Shown: positions 11,393-24,785, numbered from the stretch's first letter. The stretch is 64,000 nt of DNA from Lactuca virosa (GCA_928212115.1 CAKMRJ010003334.1:2711884-2775883); one strand, 5' to 3'. Numbers and translations: made by a program. The notes: generated by a model not told the origin, from the sequence alone.

Positions 11393-12361
11393 TGTTGAGT
11401 TTTATAGAAAACAAAATTGTACAATGCGGAAATCAGTTAACAATTAATAGGGTACATGAATCCTATAAAAATCTACGTCATACACCTTGATTGCAGCATA
11501 CAATGAACAACTAAACCTGGCATAACCCTAGTGTAATTAGAAATTACTAATTATAGAGTTACATACCTTTTGATTTGTTGTAGTAAACAAATCACATCAA
11601 TCTCCTTATAGTGTAGGTCTTGGAAAGCTTAGCACATAAAGGATGATGCCTCTAATGACTCACACCCAAACCCCAAAACTAGAAAACAAGAGGAAAGAAG
11701 AGATTTTCGGTCAGAGTATCTTCCAAGGAAGAGTATACATTAAAATTATTACCCTTGGGGGTCCTATTTATAGTGTGGATGAGACAAGGAAAACCCTAGA
11801 TTTGAATAGTAAAATATTCAGATTTATTCTATTCAAATATGGTATCCTTATCAGCTTTAGGAATATTTCAGAAACCCTAGAATCCCTCCTAATTTCGTTC
11901 TCCAACGATTCTAGAATCTTCATTCCTTGCTCAATTATAAATAATTACAAATCAACCCTTGGACCTTTAATTAATTCCAATTAATCCCGAATTAATTTCC
12001 AGATTAATTCGGATTAATAATTAATTTAATTCCTATTGATTTCACATTAATTTATTAATCATAGAAATTAACAAATCAACTTTTTAACAATTGATTTTAC
12101 ATTAAATTATTAATCACATAATAAATTAACAAACCAATTATCTATTTTTAATTAATATATTAATCACATAATATATTCATAAAGTATTTCCTCATAATTT
12201 CCAATTAGTTTATCAATCATATGATAATCTAATAAGTTATCCTATCTCTACAAATGTCATTCTAACCATGCTTTAGTTATGAGGGCAACCCCAAAAGGAC
12301 TTTGTTTCTAATTATAAGAATATACTAATTTAGTTACTGGCTTAGACACCTTAATCCAACA
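11393..12361 (-). repeat. Copia-A 3' LTR
   Basis: 969 bp, TGTTGAG...CCAACA on the plus strand, matching 52091-53069 along its length. It is followed directly by the reverse complement of the polypurine tract. Confidence 0.92.
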
Positions 12362-12378
12362 TTCTCCCACTTGGATAA
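12362..12378 (-). other. Copia-A polypurine tract
   Basis: On the minus strand it reads CTTATCCAAGTGGGAGAA just before the 3' LTR, the usual plus-strand primer of plant copia elements. Confidence 0.85.
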
Positions 12379-13270
12379 GTATGTAACTATAATTGGAAGT
12401 ATAGACCTTGAATTAAACAACAAAGACTACTTTCCAAAGCCATTGTCGAACTCTGATTCAAATCAAACATTGCCCCTAAGATAAGTGATAAGTTATTCCT
12501 TCGTTCTACAAGATATCATATGGACATGAGACTTGGATTAGAATCAATCTTATAGTCCAAGATTATGTTTCTCGATTTCCCTGATTTATGACAACTGGAT
12601 TCAGACTACTAATTGAAAAAAATCAATTTAGTCTGGGCTCGTCCAAGCACTTCAGATGTCGGCAACAAATCATCGAAGGGACCAAAGATATCACTTTTCC
12701 TGTTATGGCAAAAGGAATGAATTACTTTGACTACATAGTCATACATTTTACTAACCAAATCATGCATGGAATTACTCTTTATAACATCCCGTTACGAGAT
12801 GTGTTTGGGTAAACTAATGCACGATTGATTCATAAACTACGAACTATATATCTCCTCTTAAGAATAATAGATATTATCGTCTTAAAATTACTCATGATAA
12901 AATCCATGAAGTAATCTCTAAGTGTGGGTTTATCTAATATTTAAAATTCCTATTTTCAAAGTACTCATGAATATTGTAGAAATTCCAATTGCATTGTCTT
13001 AACCTCAATCAACAATCTATAATCAACTCATGATAGTCTTAAATCACTACCTACTTCAAAAAGTATGAGCAACTGTGGAATTTTGAATAATATTAAAATT
13101 ACTCAGGGAAGTAAACATGAAAAGTGAAACTCAATAGTAAACCAATTAACTATGGTTTCAAACTTACTGAATATAAATAATTCCTACTTTTTAATCACCA
13201 TAATAATTACTAATTTATTAATTTATAATGTTTCGAGTAATCAACGGTCCACTTGAATTAGATAACATTA
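12379..13270 (-). other. Copia-A 3' untranslated region with covarying hairpin
   Basis: No coding similarity. It shares blocks with the Copia-B 3' region (39930-40250), including a hairpin at 12887-12915 whose stem ATTACT/AGTAAT replaces ATCACT/AGTGAT of Copia-B. Confidence 0.6.
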
Positions 13271-14145
13271 GTCATGCCTATGTTATGAACATGCATACTA
13301 TGCCTCTCTATGGTCCTTCCTTTGTGAACAAATTGATTGGACATTATTCCAATGATGCTAATTTCACAACTCCAAATTCTTGTGTTTTATCTAAGATGTA
13401 GTGAAATTTCATCTTTTCATGCATTGTCTTTCAGTGATGTCGAAGTTCTAAAGTCACAGAGACTGAACCTTTGATATTACATAATGTTCTAATGGAACTT
13501 GTTACTTGAAACAATTCCATGGTTATGAAGTCTCAATTCAAGATACACTCCTTGAACACTTCTCTTGCATTAAAGGTTCCAACTCACATGTAGATTTTTC
13601 AAAACATCTCCCATTATGGAAACATTTCCATATTCCATATGACCATCAATTCTAAACACAAATCATCTCAATCCAAAACGTGTCACTATGGACCTTTCCA
13701 AATAATGTCATACTTCTAGTTGTCCACAAGCAACCAATCTTTGGTAAAACCTCAGAATGTTCTTGACAGTTGTTTAACAACCTTAGTCACAAAAATTCTA
13801 ATCCTTTTCACACAATGCTATAGGCTTTTGAAAAATTATAATAAGTGAACATTATAGCATATGCGATCGATCCTATATGTGAAGCATAAGGGACTCGACA
13901 CATTATGTCATATACAAATATTTAATATATGTTCAATTCCTTGCTATAATATTTATATATGGAATCTCCTATGTTCAAACATTTCAACATGATATTCATA
14001 TATGTATTTGACTAAGTTCTATTAAACCATAAAATCTAAAATTTTAGATCCGTAACGAAGTATAAGTGCCTTATCCTTTATGTCCACTATAGCGAAATAG
14101 TTCCCAACTTTTGCAGCTTGCAAACTAGAGCATAATAATTATGCT
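13271..14145 (-). pseudogene. Copia-A RT C-terminal part and RNase H
   Basis: Read on the minus strand, GNYFAIVDIKDKALIL (near 14060-14120) matches the RT segment that follows YVDD in copia elements (family form KCFAMKDLGEAAYIL). NLFTKEG...ERHSMHVHNIGMT (about 13270-13340) matches the end of RNase H (family form DPLTK...HARNIGL). Between them most motifs are eroded. The upper end is where Gypsy-1 inserted (target ATGCT), and the RT sequence resumes at 23316. Not functional. Confidence 0.65.
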
Positions 14146-15991
14146 TGTAACGTCCCAAAAATAAGACCCAAAAATTTCATTTTTGATTTAATAGAAACAT
14201 TTATCCAAACATTTTCATAAAACCCCCAAAAGATCAAAGTGTGACACTACAACCAAAACATATCAGAGTAATCTCAAAATGCGGAAAAAGGTGGTGTGTG
14301 CTCTGCAATCATCACGGGCCCTTCCCTTTCGATCCGGAGGTACCTGAAACATAAACTGAAAAACCATAAGCCTAAAGCTTAGTGAGTTCCCTAAAATACC
14401 TCATACCATACATAATAAACACCTATTGGGCCCTCGCCCTTCATCGGGCCCCGCCCGACATCGAGTCCCACTCGGCCTCGGGCCTTGCCCGACATCGAGC
14501 CCCGCTCGGATTACAAATCTGTCATTTATTAGGCCCCACCTAGTACACATAACAAACATATAACCATGTAAACATATAATCATATAATCATGCAAACACA
14601 TGCCATAACCACAACCAATATCATACAATACAGTCATCGGGCCTCGCCCGACATCGACCCTCACTCGGTATACATATCAACACATAACACATGCAAGAGT
14701 CACGCAGACATATAGCATCCTATCATAAACAATTATGGGCCAGCATTGGTGCCTTCGACCCACTAAGTACAGTGAGGAAACTCACCCACACTGTTGAATC
14801 TCACAGATAAATCTATGGCTGTTGGCCCACTAAAATCCCAGCGGTATCAATCACAAAATAATCATCCAATCAATAATCGAATCCCTAACTTGGCCAAAGG
14901 CCAAGGCCCAATCCAATTGTCCAAAGGCCAAATTTCCATAATAATCACTCAAAACTCAATATGGCCCAGTTTTCCAAATTGGGCCCAAATGCCTTTCATG
15001 GGCCTACAACCAAGAGTCCAATAAAATATTAACAGTCCATTAATAGAATTATGATGGCCCAATAAGGCCCAAGAAAACTAAAGTCCACCATGGCCCAAAA
15101 CCGAAGAGCCCACGAAACCAAACCCACTGCTGAGTACGCAGGGCATACTCAACTCATACGCTCAGTGTACTTGCTTAAGGGCTTGCACACGCAACGTACT
15201 TACTTGTACGCCTACTGTACTCCACCCTTTTCGCCAACCTTCACTTTTTAGCTCTTAATCGATTAAGACTTCAACCTAACTCATATATGACTTTCTTAAG
15301 GTGGTTTATCACGTAAAGTTGCCAACTTTACGTGCATGCATGGCTTAATGAGGCTCTTAGAGCTGAAAAGAGCTTAATAAATGTATTAACACATGCATAA
15401 GACCAAAAATGCCCTAAAGCTTGCATTTTTATGGAAAAAGGGACCAAAAGGGTCCTAAATCTACCAACAATCACTTCTGGAGTGAAGCAAGAGGCTCAAC
15501 AATCAAACCATGGACTCAAAGAGCATACAATGGCACCAAACTAGATCTAGCATTACAGATTAGCAAGATGGAAGTTTTTTACCTCACAAGGAAAGCAAAT
15601 GAAGAGCTAATGCAGATCTTCAAGCTCTAAGCACAACTCCAAATGGTTCACTTCTTCTTCTCCTTCACAATGCACCAAAAATCACACTTTAAGGCTCAAA
15701 CTCTCAAGATCTCACCTAGGGTTTGATTTTATGGACAAGAAGGGATGGAGGCTACCTAAAAATGACCTAGTGAGGCTATCACAAGGTTTAAATAGGATGC
15801 AACACCCTAAAATTAGGGTTTCATTTATCCACACGTAATCCCTACGTACGTGTCTGAAGGCGCGATCATGAATCGAGCTAGTACGCTATGCATACCACCC
15901 TGTACGCCCCACGTACTAGCCTTAAGGACCATTTTGCAAACTTTTTCAATTAGGGCTTAAATATGAAGCTTACCATTTTCCAAGTGTTACA
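14146..15991 (-). repeat. Gypsy-1 3' LTR
   Basis: TGTAACG...TGTTACA on the plus strand. Minus-strand landmarks are a TTTAAATA box at 15787-15794, GTACGC-type dyads at 15840-15920 and 15130-15230, a possible donor at 15592, GGGC/GCCC mini-dyads at 14425-14680, and a possible acceptor at 14344. Confidence 0.93.
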
Positions 15992-16006
15992 ATTCTCCCC
16001 CACTTG
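15992..16006 (-). other. Gypsy-1 polypurine tract
   Basis: Minus strand CAAGTGGGGGAGAAT, adjoining the 3' LTR. Confidence 0.85.
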
Positions 16007-16008
16007 AA

Positions 16009-17400
16009 TCAGACTTCATCCTCAAAGTCCGATGCACTGAATAACTCAGGATAATGCTCCCTCATCTCACCTACGGTTCCCAAGTCCAATATGAACCCTT
16101 GCAGTGCTGTCATTGCACCTTTACCAACTCCACGACCTTTTTCCTCAAGTTTTCCGTCTTCCGATCAAGAATCGTCACCGGTCTCTCAATATAATTCAGG
16201 CGGTCATCCACCTGAATGTCCTCCAACGGTATCACTACAGAATCATCCTCTAAGCACTTCCGTGACATGGAATGTGCTATGAATCTGACTAAGCTCATCT
16301 GGAAGATCCAAGTGATATGCAACCCAGCCCCCCGAGCCAAAACCCTAAGAGGACCAATATATATGGGCTCAACTTTCCCCTTTTCCTGAATCGGATGACA
16401 CCTTTCCAAGGTGAAACCTTTAGGAGAACCATATCTCCCACCTGGAACTCTAAGTATGATCGACGTCTGTCGGCATAACTCTTCTGCCGACTCTAAGCTG
16501 TCTGGAGCCTACTCCGAATCTGCTGAATCAACTCAGTGGTCTTGAGTACCACCTCGGTACTTGTCATAACCCGCTGACCGACCTCACCCCAACAAATTGG
16601 GGTCCTAGATTTCCTCCCATAGAGCATCTCGAAAGGAGGTCGATCAATGTTGGCATGATAACTATTGTTATACGAAAATTCCGCTAAGGGAAAATACGTA
16701 TCCCAACTCCCACCAAAGTACAAAACACTCGCCCGCAGCATATCCTCTAGGTTCTGAATAGTCCGCTCGCTCTGACTATTGGTCTGCGGATGGAATGTTG
16801 TGTTGAAATGGAGACGAGTACCCAACTCGTCATGGAACCTCTTCCAAAACATGGAAGTAAACCGGACATCTCTGTTAGAAACCATCAAAACCGGCACCCC
16901 ATGACGTGCCACAACCTCCTTGATATAAATCTCAACCAATTTCTCTGCAGAAATACTCTCCTAAATCGGAATGAAATGCGCACTCTTAGTTAACTAATCC
17001 ATGATGAACCAACTCTAATCCACTCTGCGCACAGTCCGGGTTAACTTTGTGATAAAATCCATGGTAATATCCTTCCATTTCCATACAGGAATATCCAACG
17101 GCTGCATCTTGCCATGATGTCGCCGATGCTTGACCTTGACTTTCCTGCAAGTCAAGCACCACTCCACATACCTAGCCACATTCCGCTTCATGCAGGGCCA
17201 GTAATAATCGGGACGGATATCTCTATACATCTTCGTCGGCCCGGGATGAATGGAGAACCTAGAATTGTGTGCCTCCTCTATCAGAACCCGAAGCACATCG
17301 CCCCAATACGAAACCCAAACCCGCTAATGCAGAGTCAACAACCCACGACTATCATAATTGAAGGAAGCCACCTAACCCATAATACGCCCACTCTTCCGGT
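16009..17400 (-). pseudogene. Gypsy-1 integrase and chromodomain
   Basis: The pol end is a TGA at 16009-16011 after FEDEV. The zinc-binding H-H-C-C region is at about 17100-17300 (EEAHNSRFSIHPG...CLTCRKVK). The rve catalytic core is at 16493-17060, with DFITKL, VSNRDVRFTS (second Asp region; family form VSDRD) and SQSERTIQNLEDML (Glu). A GPFRV/SQIHN-like barrel and a chromodomain-type end (PLEDIQVDDRLNYIERPV, 16150-16250) follow. Chromodomains of this kind direct insertion to heterochromatin in related elements. The frame breaks near 16410-16490 and 16940-17010. Confidence 0.85.
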
Positions 17401-17596
17401 GCTCTTCCTTCATAGCCTCAACCTGAGCCTCTCGAATCTGCTCCAACAGCGGAGTAATCATGGTCATCCTCTAACATATATCTATGATCAGAGTTGCGAC
17501 CGCCTTGATCCTGACATCATCGACGACCACATTGGCCTTCCCCGGGTGATAAAGGATCTCACAATTATAATCATTTGCCACATCTAACCACCGCTG

Positions 17597-17930
17597 CTAA
17601 CTCATATTCAGATTCAGTTGATCCATTAGATACCTCAGTCTCTTGTGATCTGTGTAAATTGTATAACGGACCCCATAGAGGTAATGCCACCAAACCTTGA
17701 GGGCAAAAACCACAGCCCGCAGCTCCAAGTCATGTGTCGGATAATTCACTTCATGAGGCTTCAGCTGCCTCGAAGCATAAGCGATCACGCGACCCCTTTG
17801 CATCAATATTGCTCCCAAACCCTTGATCGACGAATCACAGTAAACCACAAAATCCTCAACACCCTCCGACATGGTCAAAATCGGTGCCTCGCACAACCGT
17901 TGTCTCAAGGTCTCAAAAGCTACCTATTCC
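17597..17930 (-). pseudogene. Gypsy-1 RNase H
   Basis: VVYCDSSIKGLGAILMQ, YASRQLKPHEVNYPTHDLELRAVVFAL and YTDHKRLRYL are the RT-linked RNase H blocks. The acidic residues in CDSS, DLEL and YTDHK are all visible. It would degrade the RNA strand of the hybrid. It ends in a stop near 17597, and the sequence resumes in another frame toward integrase. Confidence 0.85.
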
Positions 17931-18832
17931 TCAGGCCCCCAACGAAATGTAACCGTCTTCTTTGTCAACCGAGTCAATGGAACAACTATCTTGGAGAAAT
18001 CCTGTATGAATCTCCGATAGTAACCCGCTAGACCAAGGAAACTTTGAATCTCAGATGGAGACCTTAGAACCTCCGACTGCATCACAGCCTCGACCTTGGC
18101 TGGATCGACCAATATACCATTCTGGTTGACAAGGTGCCTCACAAACTGCACCTCGTGCAACTAGAACTCGCACTTGGAGAACTTTGCAAAAAGTCTCTCC
18201 CTCCTCAACGTCTCCATCACTTCCATCAAGTACTCCTCATGCTGCTCCTAGGTCTTGGAATAGGCTAAGATATCATCGATAAATACAATCACAGACCGAT
18301 CCAGCATCGTCCTGCACACGCGGTTCATGAGATCCATGTACGTGGCTGGAGCATTGGTGAGCCCAGAAGGCATCACCAAAAACTCATAATGACCATAACG
18401 AGTCCGGAAAGTTGTCTTCTGCACATCCTCCTCTCGAACCCTCATATGATGATAACCCGATCGCAAATCAATCTTGATATAAGATGTACCCTGCAGCTGG
18501 TTAAAAAGATCATCAATCCTCGAGAGTGGATAACGGTTCTTCACCGTTACCTTATTCAGCCCCCGGTAGTCAATGCACATACGATGAGACCCATCCTTCT
18601 TCTTCACAAACAAGATCGGTGCTCCCCATGGCGAACTGCTCAGTCGAATGAATCCCTTATCTAACAACTCCTGCAGCTGTGTAGACAACTCCTGCATCTC
18701 GGGAGGAGCCAACCGATACGGTGCTTTGGCTATTTGAGCCACACCTGGAACCAGATCAATCCTGAACTCAACCTGTCTCTCCGGAGGCACTCCAGGAAAA
18801 CCCTCTGGAAACGCATCGGGATAATCCCGCAA
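17924..18832 (-). pseudogene. Gypsy-1 reverse transcriptase
   Basis: The translation runs from FPGVPPERQVEFRIDLVPG through LFVKKKDGSHRMCIDYRGLN, YPLSRIDDLFNQLQG, DLRSGYHHMRVREEDVQKTTFRTRYGHYEF to VIVFIDDILAYSKT, so the catalytic FIDD box is intact. The thumb (17924-18160, VRHLVNQNGILVDPAKVEAV...FLGLAGYYRRFI) follows after a frame break. Some residues expected in the family are missing (for example one before 'SKIDLRSGYH'). It copies genomic RNA to cDNA in related elements; frame breaks make this one defective. Confidence 0.88.
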
Positions 18833-18851
18833 ATCGACACATCATCCACGG

Positions 18852-19310
18852 TCACCTTACCCTTATTCTGGGTATCCATAACATAGGCAACACATCCTGA
18901 ACAAGCCTGCTGGATATAGCGTCTGACCCTCGTTGCTGAACACAACATCGACCCACTATGAGCTCTCCCTCCTGATCCACTAACTCTCCCCTACTTGGGG
19001 TTCGAATCCTGACCAACTGCTGCTCACAATCGATCACCACCCTATTGGGAATCAGCCAATCCATACCCACAATAACCTTGTTCCTACATAAAGGAATGGG
19101 AACCAAATCAATCGAATACTCCTCACTGAACAACTAAAGAGTACAACCCTGATGAACCCTTTCAACCCGAACAGATCTATCATTTGTGATCTCGACATCT
19201 AATGGACAATCTAGCTCCCCTGGAGCTCCAGCAAACCTCTTGCTAAGTGCAAACGATACAAAGGATCGGGTAGCCCCGAATCAAACAATACCACAATAGA
19301 AATACCGTTC
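18852..19310 (-). pseudogene. Gypsy-1 aspartic protease
   Basis: The active-site LFDSGAT is read on the minus strand at about 19270-19295. It is followed by EYSIDLVPIPLCRNKVIVGMDWL, the usual strand and flap region before RT. A stop lies between the two halves (near 19134). The protease would process Gag and Pol. Confidence 0.75.
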
Positions 19311-19323
19311 ATAAGGAACGATC

Positions 19324-20592
19324 CTAAAATAAAACACATAAATATAGGCAGCAGTTCAATATAAATAAAGAGATAAGGAGAAGATAAATACCTGTCACCA
19401 CATCTGGTGCTACGTGAACCTCATTGACCATCAACTGGAAAGCCCTGCTCCTTACCACAAGTGCATCCCCCTTGCCTTGACGGCCTTCAGTGATCCGAAG
19501 AGTCATAGGAGCGGGTACTGACACCGGCCCTGCTGCGGCCAAACTTGGACATTAGGCCTTCTTATGGCCCCTCTGATTGCAATGAAAGAAATTCAGATCA
19601 GATCTTGGGTGGTGGTGGTAGCAGTACAATCTCTACTATAATGACCCGTCCGGCCACACTTGAAGCTGCCGAAACCACCCACCCTGCACGGTCCCTCGTG
19701 CACCTTGCCACACTTCCCACAACGGCTTCGACCCTGCTGGCCTCTCGATCTCGAATCCTAAACTTTGGGCCTCTTTCCCGACCCCCCATGAAACCTGAGC
19801 CTAATCCGGCTTCCTCTTCCTCTCCATCTCAATATCAATCTCCCTCTCTCGGGCTCTAGCTATCATATCCTCCAGTGTCTTGCAACTGGATCGACTCACA
19901 AACTATCGAATATCGCTCCTCAACATCTCGTGATACCTCGCCTTCTTCATCTCCTCGTCCGCCACATACTGCAGAACCAAAAGTGCCCTCTCCCGAAACA
20001 TCTCGGTGATCTCAACCACTGTCTCAGTAGTCTGGAGGAGATCCTAAAAATATCATGCCAACTGCTGCACCTCGATCACTTGTGCTAACTCAGCCCTAAA
20101 CCTGGTCAAAAAATCATCCCAAGACATGGAATCAACAACCTCATCACCAACGGAGCGCCCAACCTCCTCCCACCAATCGCGTGCCCTGTCCTTCAGAAGG
20201 CAGGATGCAAGTCTGTCCTTTGCCCCCTCGGGACAACTACTTGTGCGGAAAGAATTAGCAACATCTGCTAACCACCGCCTGCTCGCTCTCGGGTCCTTCT
20301 CCCCAAACTAGTCTGGAGCCCCATATGCCCGGAACTTCCTGAAGGTGAAAGAACGCGCCCCTACCAAGGTCACCATCTCATAACGAAATGAGCTCAACTG
20401 CTCATCCAAAATCTCCAGAATGCCCTCCTTGATCGTACCAATGATCACTGGAGTCTGATCAAGAATGCAACACATAATATCAAATGAAATGAACTCCCTC
20501 GTCTGGTCATCCAACTGTTCGACACCAGAACCTGAGCCCGAGCCCTCCCCAACACCAGAACTGCCAACAATTCTACCCCTCAGAGTCACCAT
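19324..20592 (-). pseudogene. Gypsy-1 gag
   Basis: Starts at ATG (20590-20592, minus) with MVTLRGR followed by a Gly/Ser-rich stretch, as in the gag of Gypsy-6. The retrotrans_gag core is scattered over frames at 19860-20300. Nucleocapsid motifs are visible at 19600-19740 (CGKCGKVHEGPC and FKCGRTGHYSRDC, a CCHC knuckle) and a second at about 19565 (CNQRGHKKA). It would form the capsid and bind genomic RNA. Several stops and shifts are present. Confidence 0.8.
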
Positions 20593-21502
20593 ACTGAAAA
20601 TAGACCATATAAACCATCAGAATATATCAAGGGATCACAAACTCTACAAGCTTCCTGGTTTCATCGTAGCTCTCCTTGACTCGAGTACTGATCCTCTGCT
20701 TCTAGTAGTACGGGCCCATACTACCTTCCATATCTATCCGTACTTTCCTCAAGGATTGCCTTGAATCCGCCAAGTCACCTTATCCATACAATTAACCCTC
20801 ATCGAGATATGGCTCCTAACACTAGATCTCATCCTAGGTTTTCCTAGGGCAAACTCCACACCACTCTCCGCCATCAGTCGCAGAGGTAACTCCCGCTAAC
20901 TTCCTCTAACTAGCTCACAAATATAATCACATATCTCCAAAACCAAAACCAAATAATTATCCGAATGAGAGGTCTCACACTACAACGGTTGGACTCAAAC
21001 AAGAGCTGCGTAATAGAGTTAAACCTAACCTTCTAAAACTATTTAGTCTCAGTAATATGTAACTGGACATATCCGCTTACTAGTTAGCTGAAAACAATGA
21101 GAACTCCTAAAAGCACAAAGCAAGCAGCATTCGCGCATCAACTAATTAGAACCAAACATAACCTAATCAGGCCATCTTATCACGGACTGATCAGTACTAG
21201 CATGCAAGTCTACAAATCATACAATAGGAGTACAAAGGTATCACTCCTAGCATTCTATCATGCAAAACTGAGCATATCCTTAGCCCTAACTAGCATGCGA
21301 TTCATAGATCAAATCATATCAGATAACATGTATGAGTATTTTGGGAAAACTTACTTGAGCTCGGTCGATTGCATGCACCACACCCTTTCTTGTCTTAGAA
21401 AACCCTTTTCTTAAAAATACATTTCTTTTTTGAAAAACTTAACCAAATCCTCTGTTCGAGTTCAGACGCACCTGAGAGTATGTCCGAATCCATCAAACTA
21501 AA
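20593..21502 (-). other. Gypsy-1 leader between PBS and gag
   Basis: Non-coding. It contains the PBS-adjacent hairpin at 21454-21498 and a distal segment (about 20690-20720) similar to the leaders of Gypsy-6 and Gypsy-5. Confidence 0.7.
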
Positions 21503-21514
21503 GCTCTGATACCA
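21503..21514 (-). other. Gypsy-1 primer-binding site
   Basis: Minus strand TGGTATCAGAGC, an exact complement of the initiator-Met tRNA 3' end, 3 nt from the LTR. Confidence 0.93.
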
Positions 21515-21517
21515 ACT

Positions 21518-23310
21518 TGTAACGTCCCAAAAAAAAAGACCCAAAAATTTCATTTTTGATTTAATAAAAACATTTATCCAAACATTGTCATACAACCCAC
21601 AAAAGATCAAAGTGTGTCACTACATCCAAAACATATTAGAGTAATCTCAAAATGCGGAAAAAGATGGTGTGTGCCTTGCAATCATCTCGAGCTCTTCACT
21701 TTCGATCTGGAGGTACCTGAAACATAAACTGAAAACCGTAAGCCCAAAGCTTAGCGATTTCCCCAAAATACCTCATACCATACATAATAAACACCTACTG
21801 GGCCCCCCGAATGGCATCGAGTCCCACTCGGGCTCAGGCCTTGCCCGACATCGAGCCCCGCTCGGATTACAGATATGTCATTCATTAGGCCCCGCCTGAC
21901 ATCGGGCCCCGCCCGGTACACATAACAAAAATATAACCATGTAAACATATAATCATATATTTATGCTATCACATGCCACAACCACAAGCAATATCATACA
22001 ATATAGTCATCGGGCCTTGCCCAACATCGAGCCTCGCTCAGTATACATATCAGCACATAACACATGCAAGAGTCACGCATACATATCACATTCTATCATA
22101 AATAATTATGGGCCGACATTAGTGCCTTCGACCCGCTAAGTACAGTAAGGAAACTCACATCACACTGCCGAATCTCACAGATAAATATCTGGCTGTTGGC
22201 CCGCTAAAATCCTCGTGCTATCAATCATAAAATAATCATCCAATCAATAATTGGATCCTGACCCACACTAAGAGTCCAAACTAGGGTAAAATACCTTTTT
22301 ACCCTTTCCCTAACTTGGCCCAAGGCCAAGGCCCAATTTCCATAATAATCACTCAAAGCCCAATATGGCCCAATTTTCCAAATTGGGCCCAAATCCCTTT
22401 CACGGGCCTACAACCAAGAGTACAATAAAATATTAACAACCCATTAATAGAATTCTGATGGCCTAATAAGGCCCAAGACAACTAAATTGCATCATGGCCC
22501 AAAGCCGAAGAGCCCATGAAAACGAATCCCACTGTTGAGTACACAGGGCGTACTCAACTCGTACGCTCAGTGTACTTGCTTAAGTGCTTGTACACGCAAC
22601 ATAATTTCTTGTACGCCCATCGTACTCCACCCTTTTGGCCAACCTTTACGTGCATGCATGGCTTAATGAGCCTCTTAGAGCTCAAAAGATCTTAACAAAT
22701 GTCTTAACACATGCATGCGACCACAAATGCCCTAAATCTTGCATTTTTATGGAAAAAGGGACCAAAAGGGTCCTAGATCTACCAACAATCACGTCTGGAG
22801 TGAAGTAAGAGGCTTAACAATCAAACCATGGACTCAAAGAGCATAAAATGGCACCAAACTAGATCTGGCATTATGGATTAGCAATATGGTAGCTTTTTAC
22901 CTCACAAGGAAAGCAAATGAAGAGCTAATCTCAAATCTTCAAGCTCCAAGCACAACTCCAAATGGTTCACTTCTTCTTCTCCTTCACAATGCACCAAAAA
23001 TCACACTTTAAGGCTCAAACTCTCAAGATTTCACTTAGGGTTCGATTTTCTGGACAAGAAGGGATGGAGGTTGCCTAAACATGACCTAGTGAGGCTATCA
23101 CAAGGTATAAAGAGGGTGCAACACCCTAAAATTAGGTTTTCACTTATCCACACGTACGCCTCGCCTACGTGTCCGAAGGCGTGATCATGCATCGTGCTAG
23201 TACGCTACGCATACCACCCTGTACTCCCCGCATACTAGCCTTAAGAACCATTTTGCAAACTTTTTTGATTAGGGCTTAAATATGAAACTTACCATTTTCC
23301 AAGTGTTACA
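21518..23310 (-). repeat. Gypsy-1 5' LTR
   Basis: 1,793 bp, TGTAACG...TGTTACA, matching the 3' LTR with scattered substitutions and small indels. Possible donor at 22900 and acceptor at 21717 (minus strand). Confidence 0.93.
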
Positions 23311-23315
23311 ATGCT

Positions 23316-24785
23316 CCCACTAGCTTAGACATATACCCATAAATCAACTGGACTTCTAGAAATCATTACCCTTTGATTTTCTTAAAGAAGTGCAAATTTG
23401 TGTTATGCGATGCTTCGATAAGTCTCCATCTAGACTTCTTAAGTTTATACACCTTAATTGGATAGTGTGTGTATATGTGTGTGTTTAAACCCTTTCAAGA
23501 AAGATAGATATATCCCTCAAAATTTCATATAATTCCTTGTCGTTCCTCACAATTCAAAGTATGAAAAGGGATGCCGTAATCATATTTTGAATTTAAGAAT
23601 GCAATTTACACAACCAAAATTTAGATCAGAATTTCAAAATATATTAGCGAAAGTATTTCCTCATAATCATTTTCATGAATTAGAGTGAAACCTTTGCCAC
23701 TTAGATTTTATGGTACATACGTTCCCATCCATGTGAATCTATCATTTCCAACCTACGATCATAAGACAAGGTTTATGACAAACCAAAATCTAATTCAGTT
23801 TTCCTTCATGGAATGGACTTCAGTATTTATAATTTCTTTCCCCTGGCAACTCAAGCGCTTAGCAGTGCTTCCATGTTGTTAGTAGCTCATCCATATTGAC
23901 CATTGTACTTTCACCGACCAACGCGCTTTTGCTTTTATAGTTAAATGAAAACGTAGAACTAATAAGCTTTCCCAACTCAACTATAAGTACACACAAATAA
24001 GAATGCGTCAATAAAAAATGACAAGTTATCATCCTCAGGTCGCATGCTAGTGATAAATAAAAGGTTTATTGTCGATTGACTCTTGAAACTCTCAAGATCA
24101 ATACGACTCCCAATGAATCTGACATATGAGTTTTTCTCTCCAGTAACATTCTTTGACGAGCTAAAACTAATATTCAAAAGTTTGTGTGGATTATCAATAA
24201 GAAAACACTTCATAAAACAGGTCTCAGTTTATCTTTTCTTTCTCCATTAATGAAATCATCACAACTCCAATTCTATATATATGCTAGAGTAAGAGACATT
24301 TTACTCCACAGATTTCGAAGTGTTTTCAACCTTCTTAGTTTGAAATAAGAGTTTCAAGATACGACATATAGTTACTTGAGCATGGCTCTAAATTTCGATT
24401 TGAACAAAGTATGACTCATCTTATGATCAAACCATTTCCAACAATGTTCGATTTCTCTTCTTAGTCATGCAACTGTACTAAGATGCTCTTGGAGAATTAT
24501 TTGTGATACAATTCCACAATTACTAAGATGATCATAAAACATGATACTAAAGCACTCTCCCTTCTTTTCATATTGGAGAATATTTTATCTTTTAGCCTAA
24601 TAGATTCTTCTATTCGTTCTGTTACTCTTTGAATCTTTTCAAAAGTATCAGAATTATGCTTAATCTTATAAACATAATCATATTTACTGAAACATCAATA
24701 AATCGTGACGAATAGTGTTATCGTCCCTTGTGGTGGATCTAAATAGTCCATATTACATGGACTATATCCATTAGTCCTTCACTTG
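23316..24785 (-). pseudogene. Copia-A integrase, linker and N-terminal RT
   Basis: On the minus strand, SKYDYVYKIKHNSDTFEKI at about 24630-24690 is the copia integrase segment (family SRYGYVYLIKHKSETFEKF). KCFLIDNPHKL...SRIDLESFKSQ (24080-24210) is the post-integrase linker. GKGFT..HENDYEEILS (near 23680) and IKVYKLKKSRW (near 23450) are RVT_2 pieces. Stops and indels are frequent. It is cut at 24785 by Gypsy-2 (target ACTTG) and at 23316 by Gypsy-1 (target ATGCT). Confidence 0.7.

Larger units (their letters stand above)
14146..23310 (-). mobile_element. Gypsy-1: full-length Ty3/gypsy (chromovirus-type) element
   Basis: 9,165 bp, bounded by a perfect 5-bp target duplication ATGCT (14141-14145 and 23311-23315). 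LTRs are 14146-15991 and 21518-23310. On the minus strand the internal order is PBS, leader, gag with CCHC knuckle, protease, RT, RNase H, integrase and a C-terminal chromodomain-like region, then polypurine tract. Integrase after RNase H defines Ty3/gypsy. The reading frames hold many stops, but domains are easily read. It disrupts the RT of Copia-A. Confidence 0.95.

Noticed and set aside
14401..14664. Minus-strand frame rich in Gly, Arg and Pro
   Set aside because: Produced by the GC-rich mini-dyad array of the LTR, not by a gene.
17114..18664. Plus-strand open frames in the Gypsy-1 interior
   Set aside because: They are antisense to RT, RNase H and integrase and have no family features of their own.
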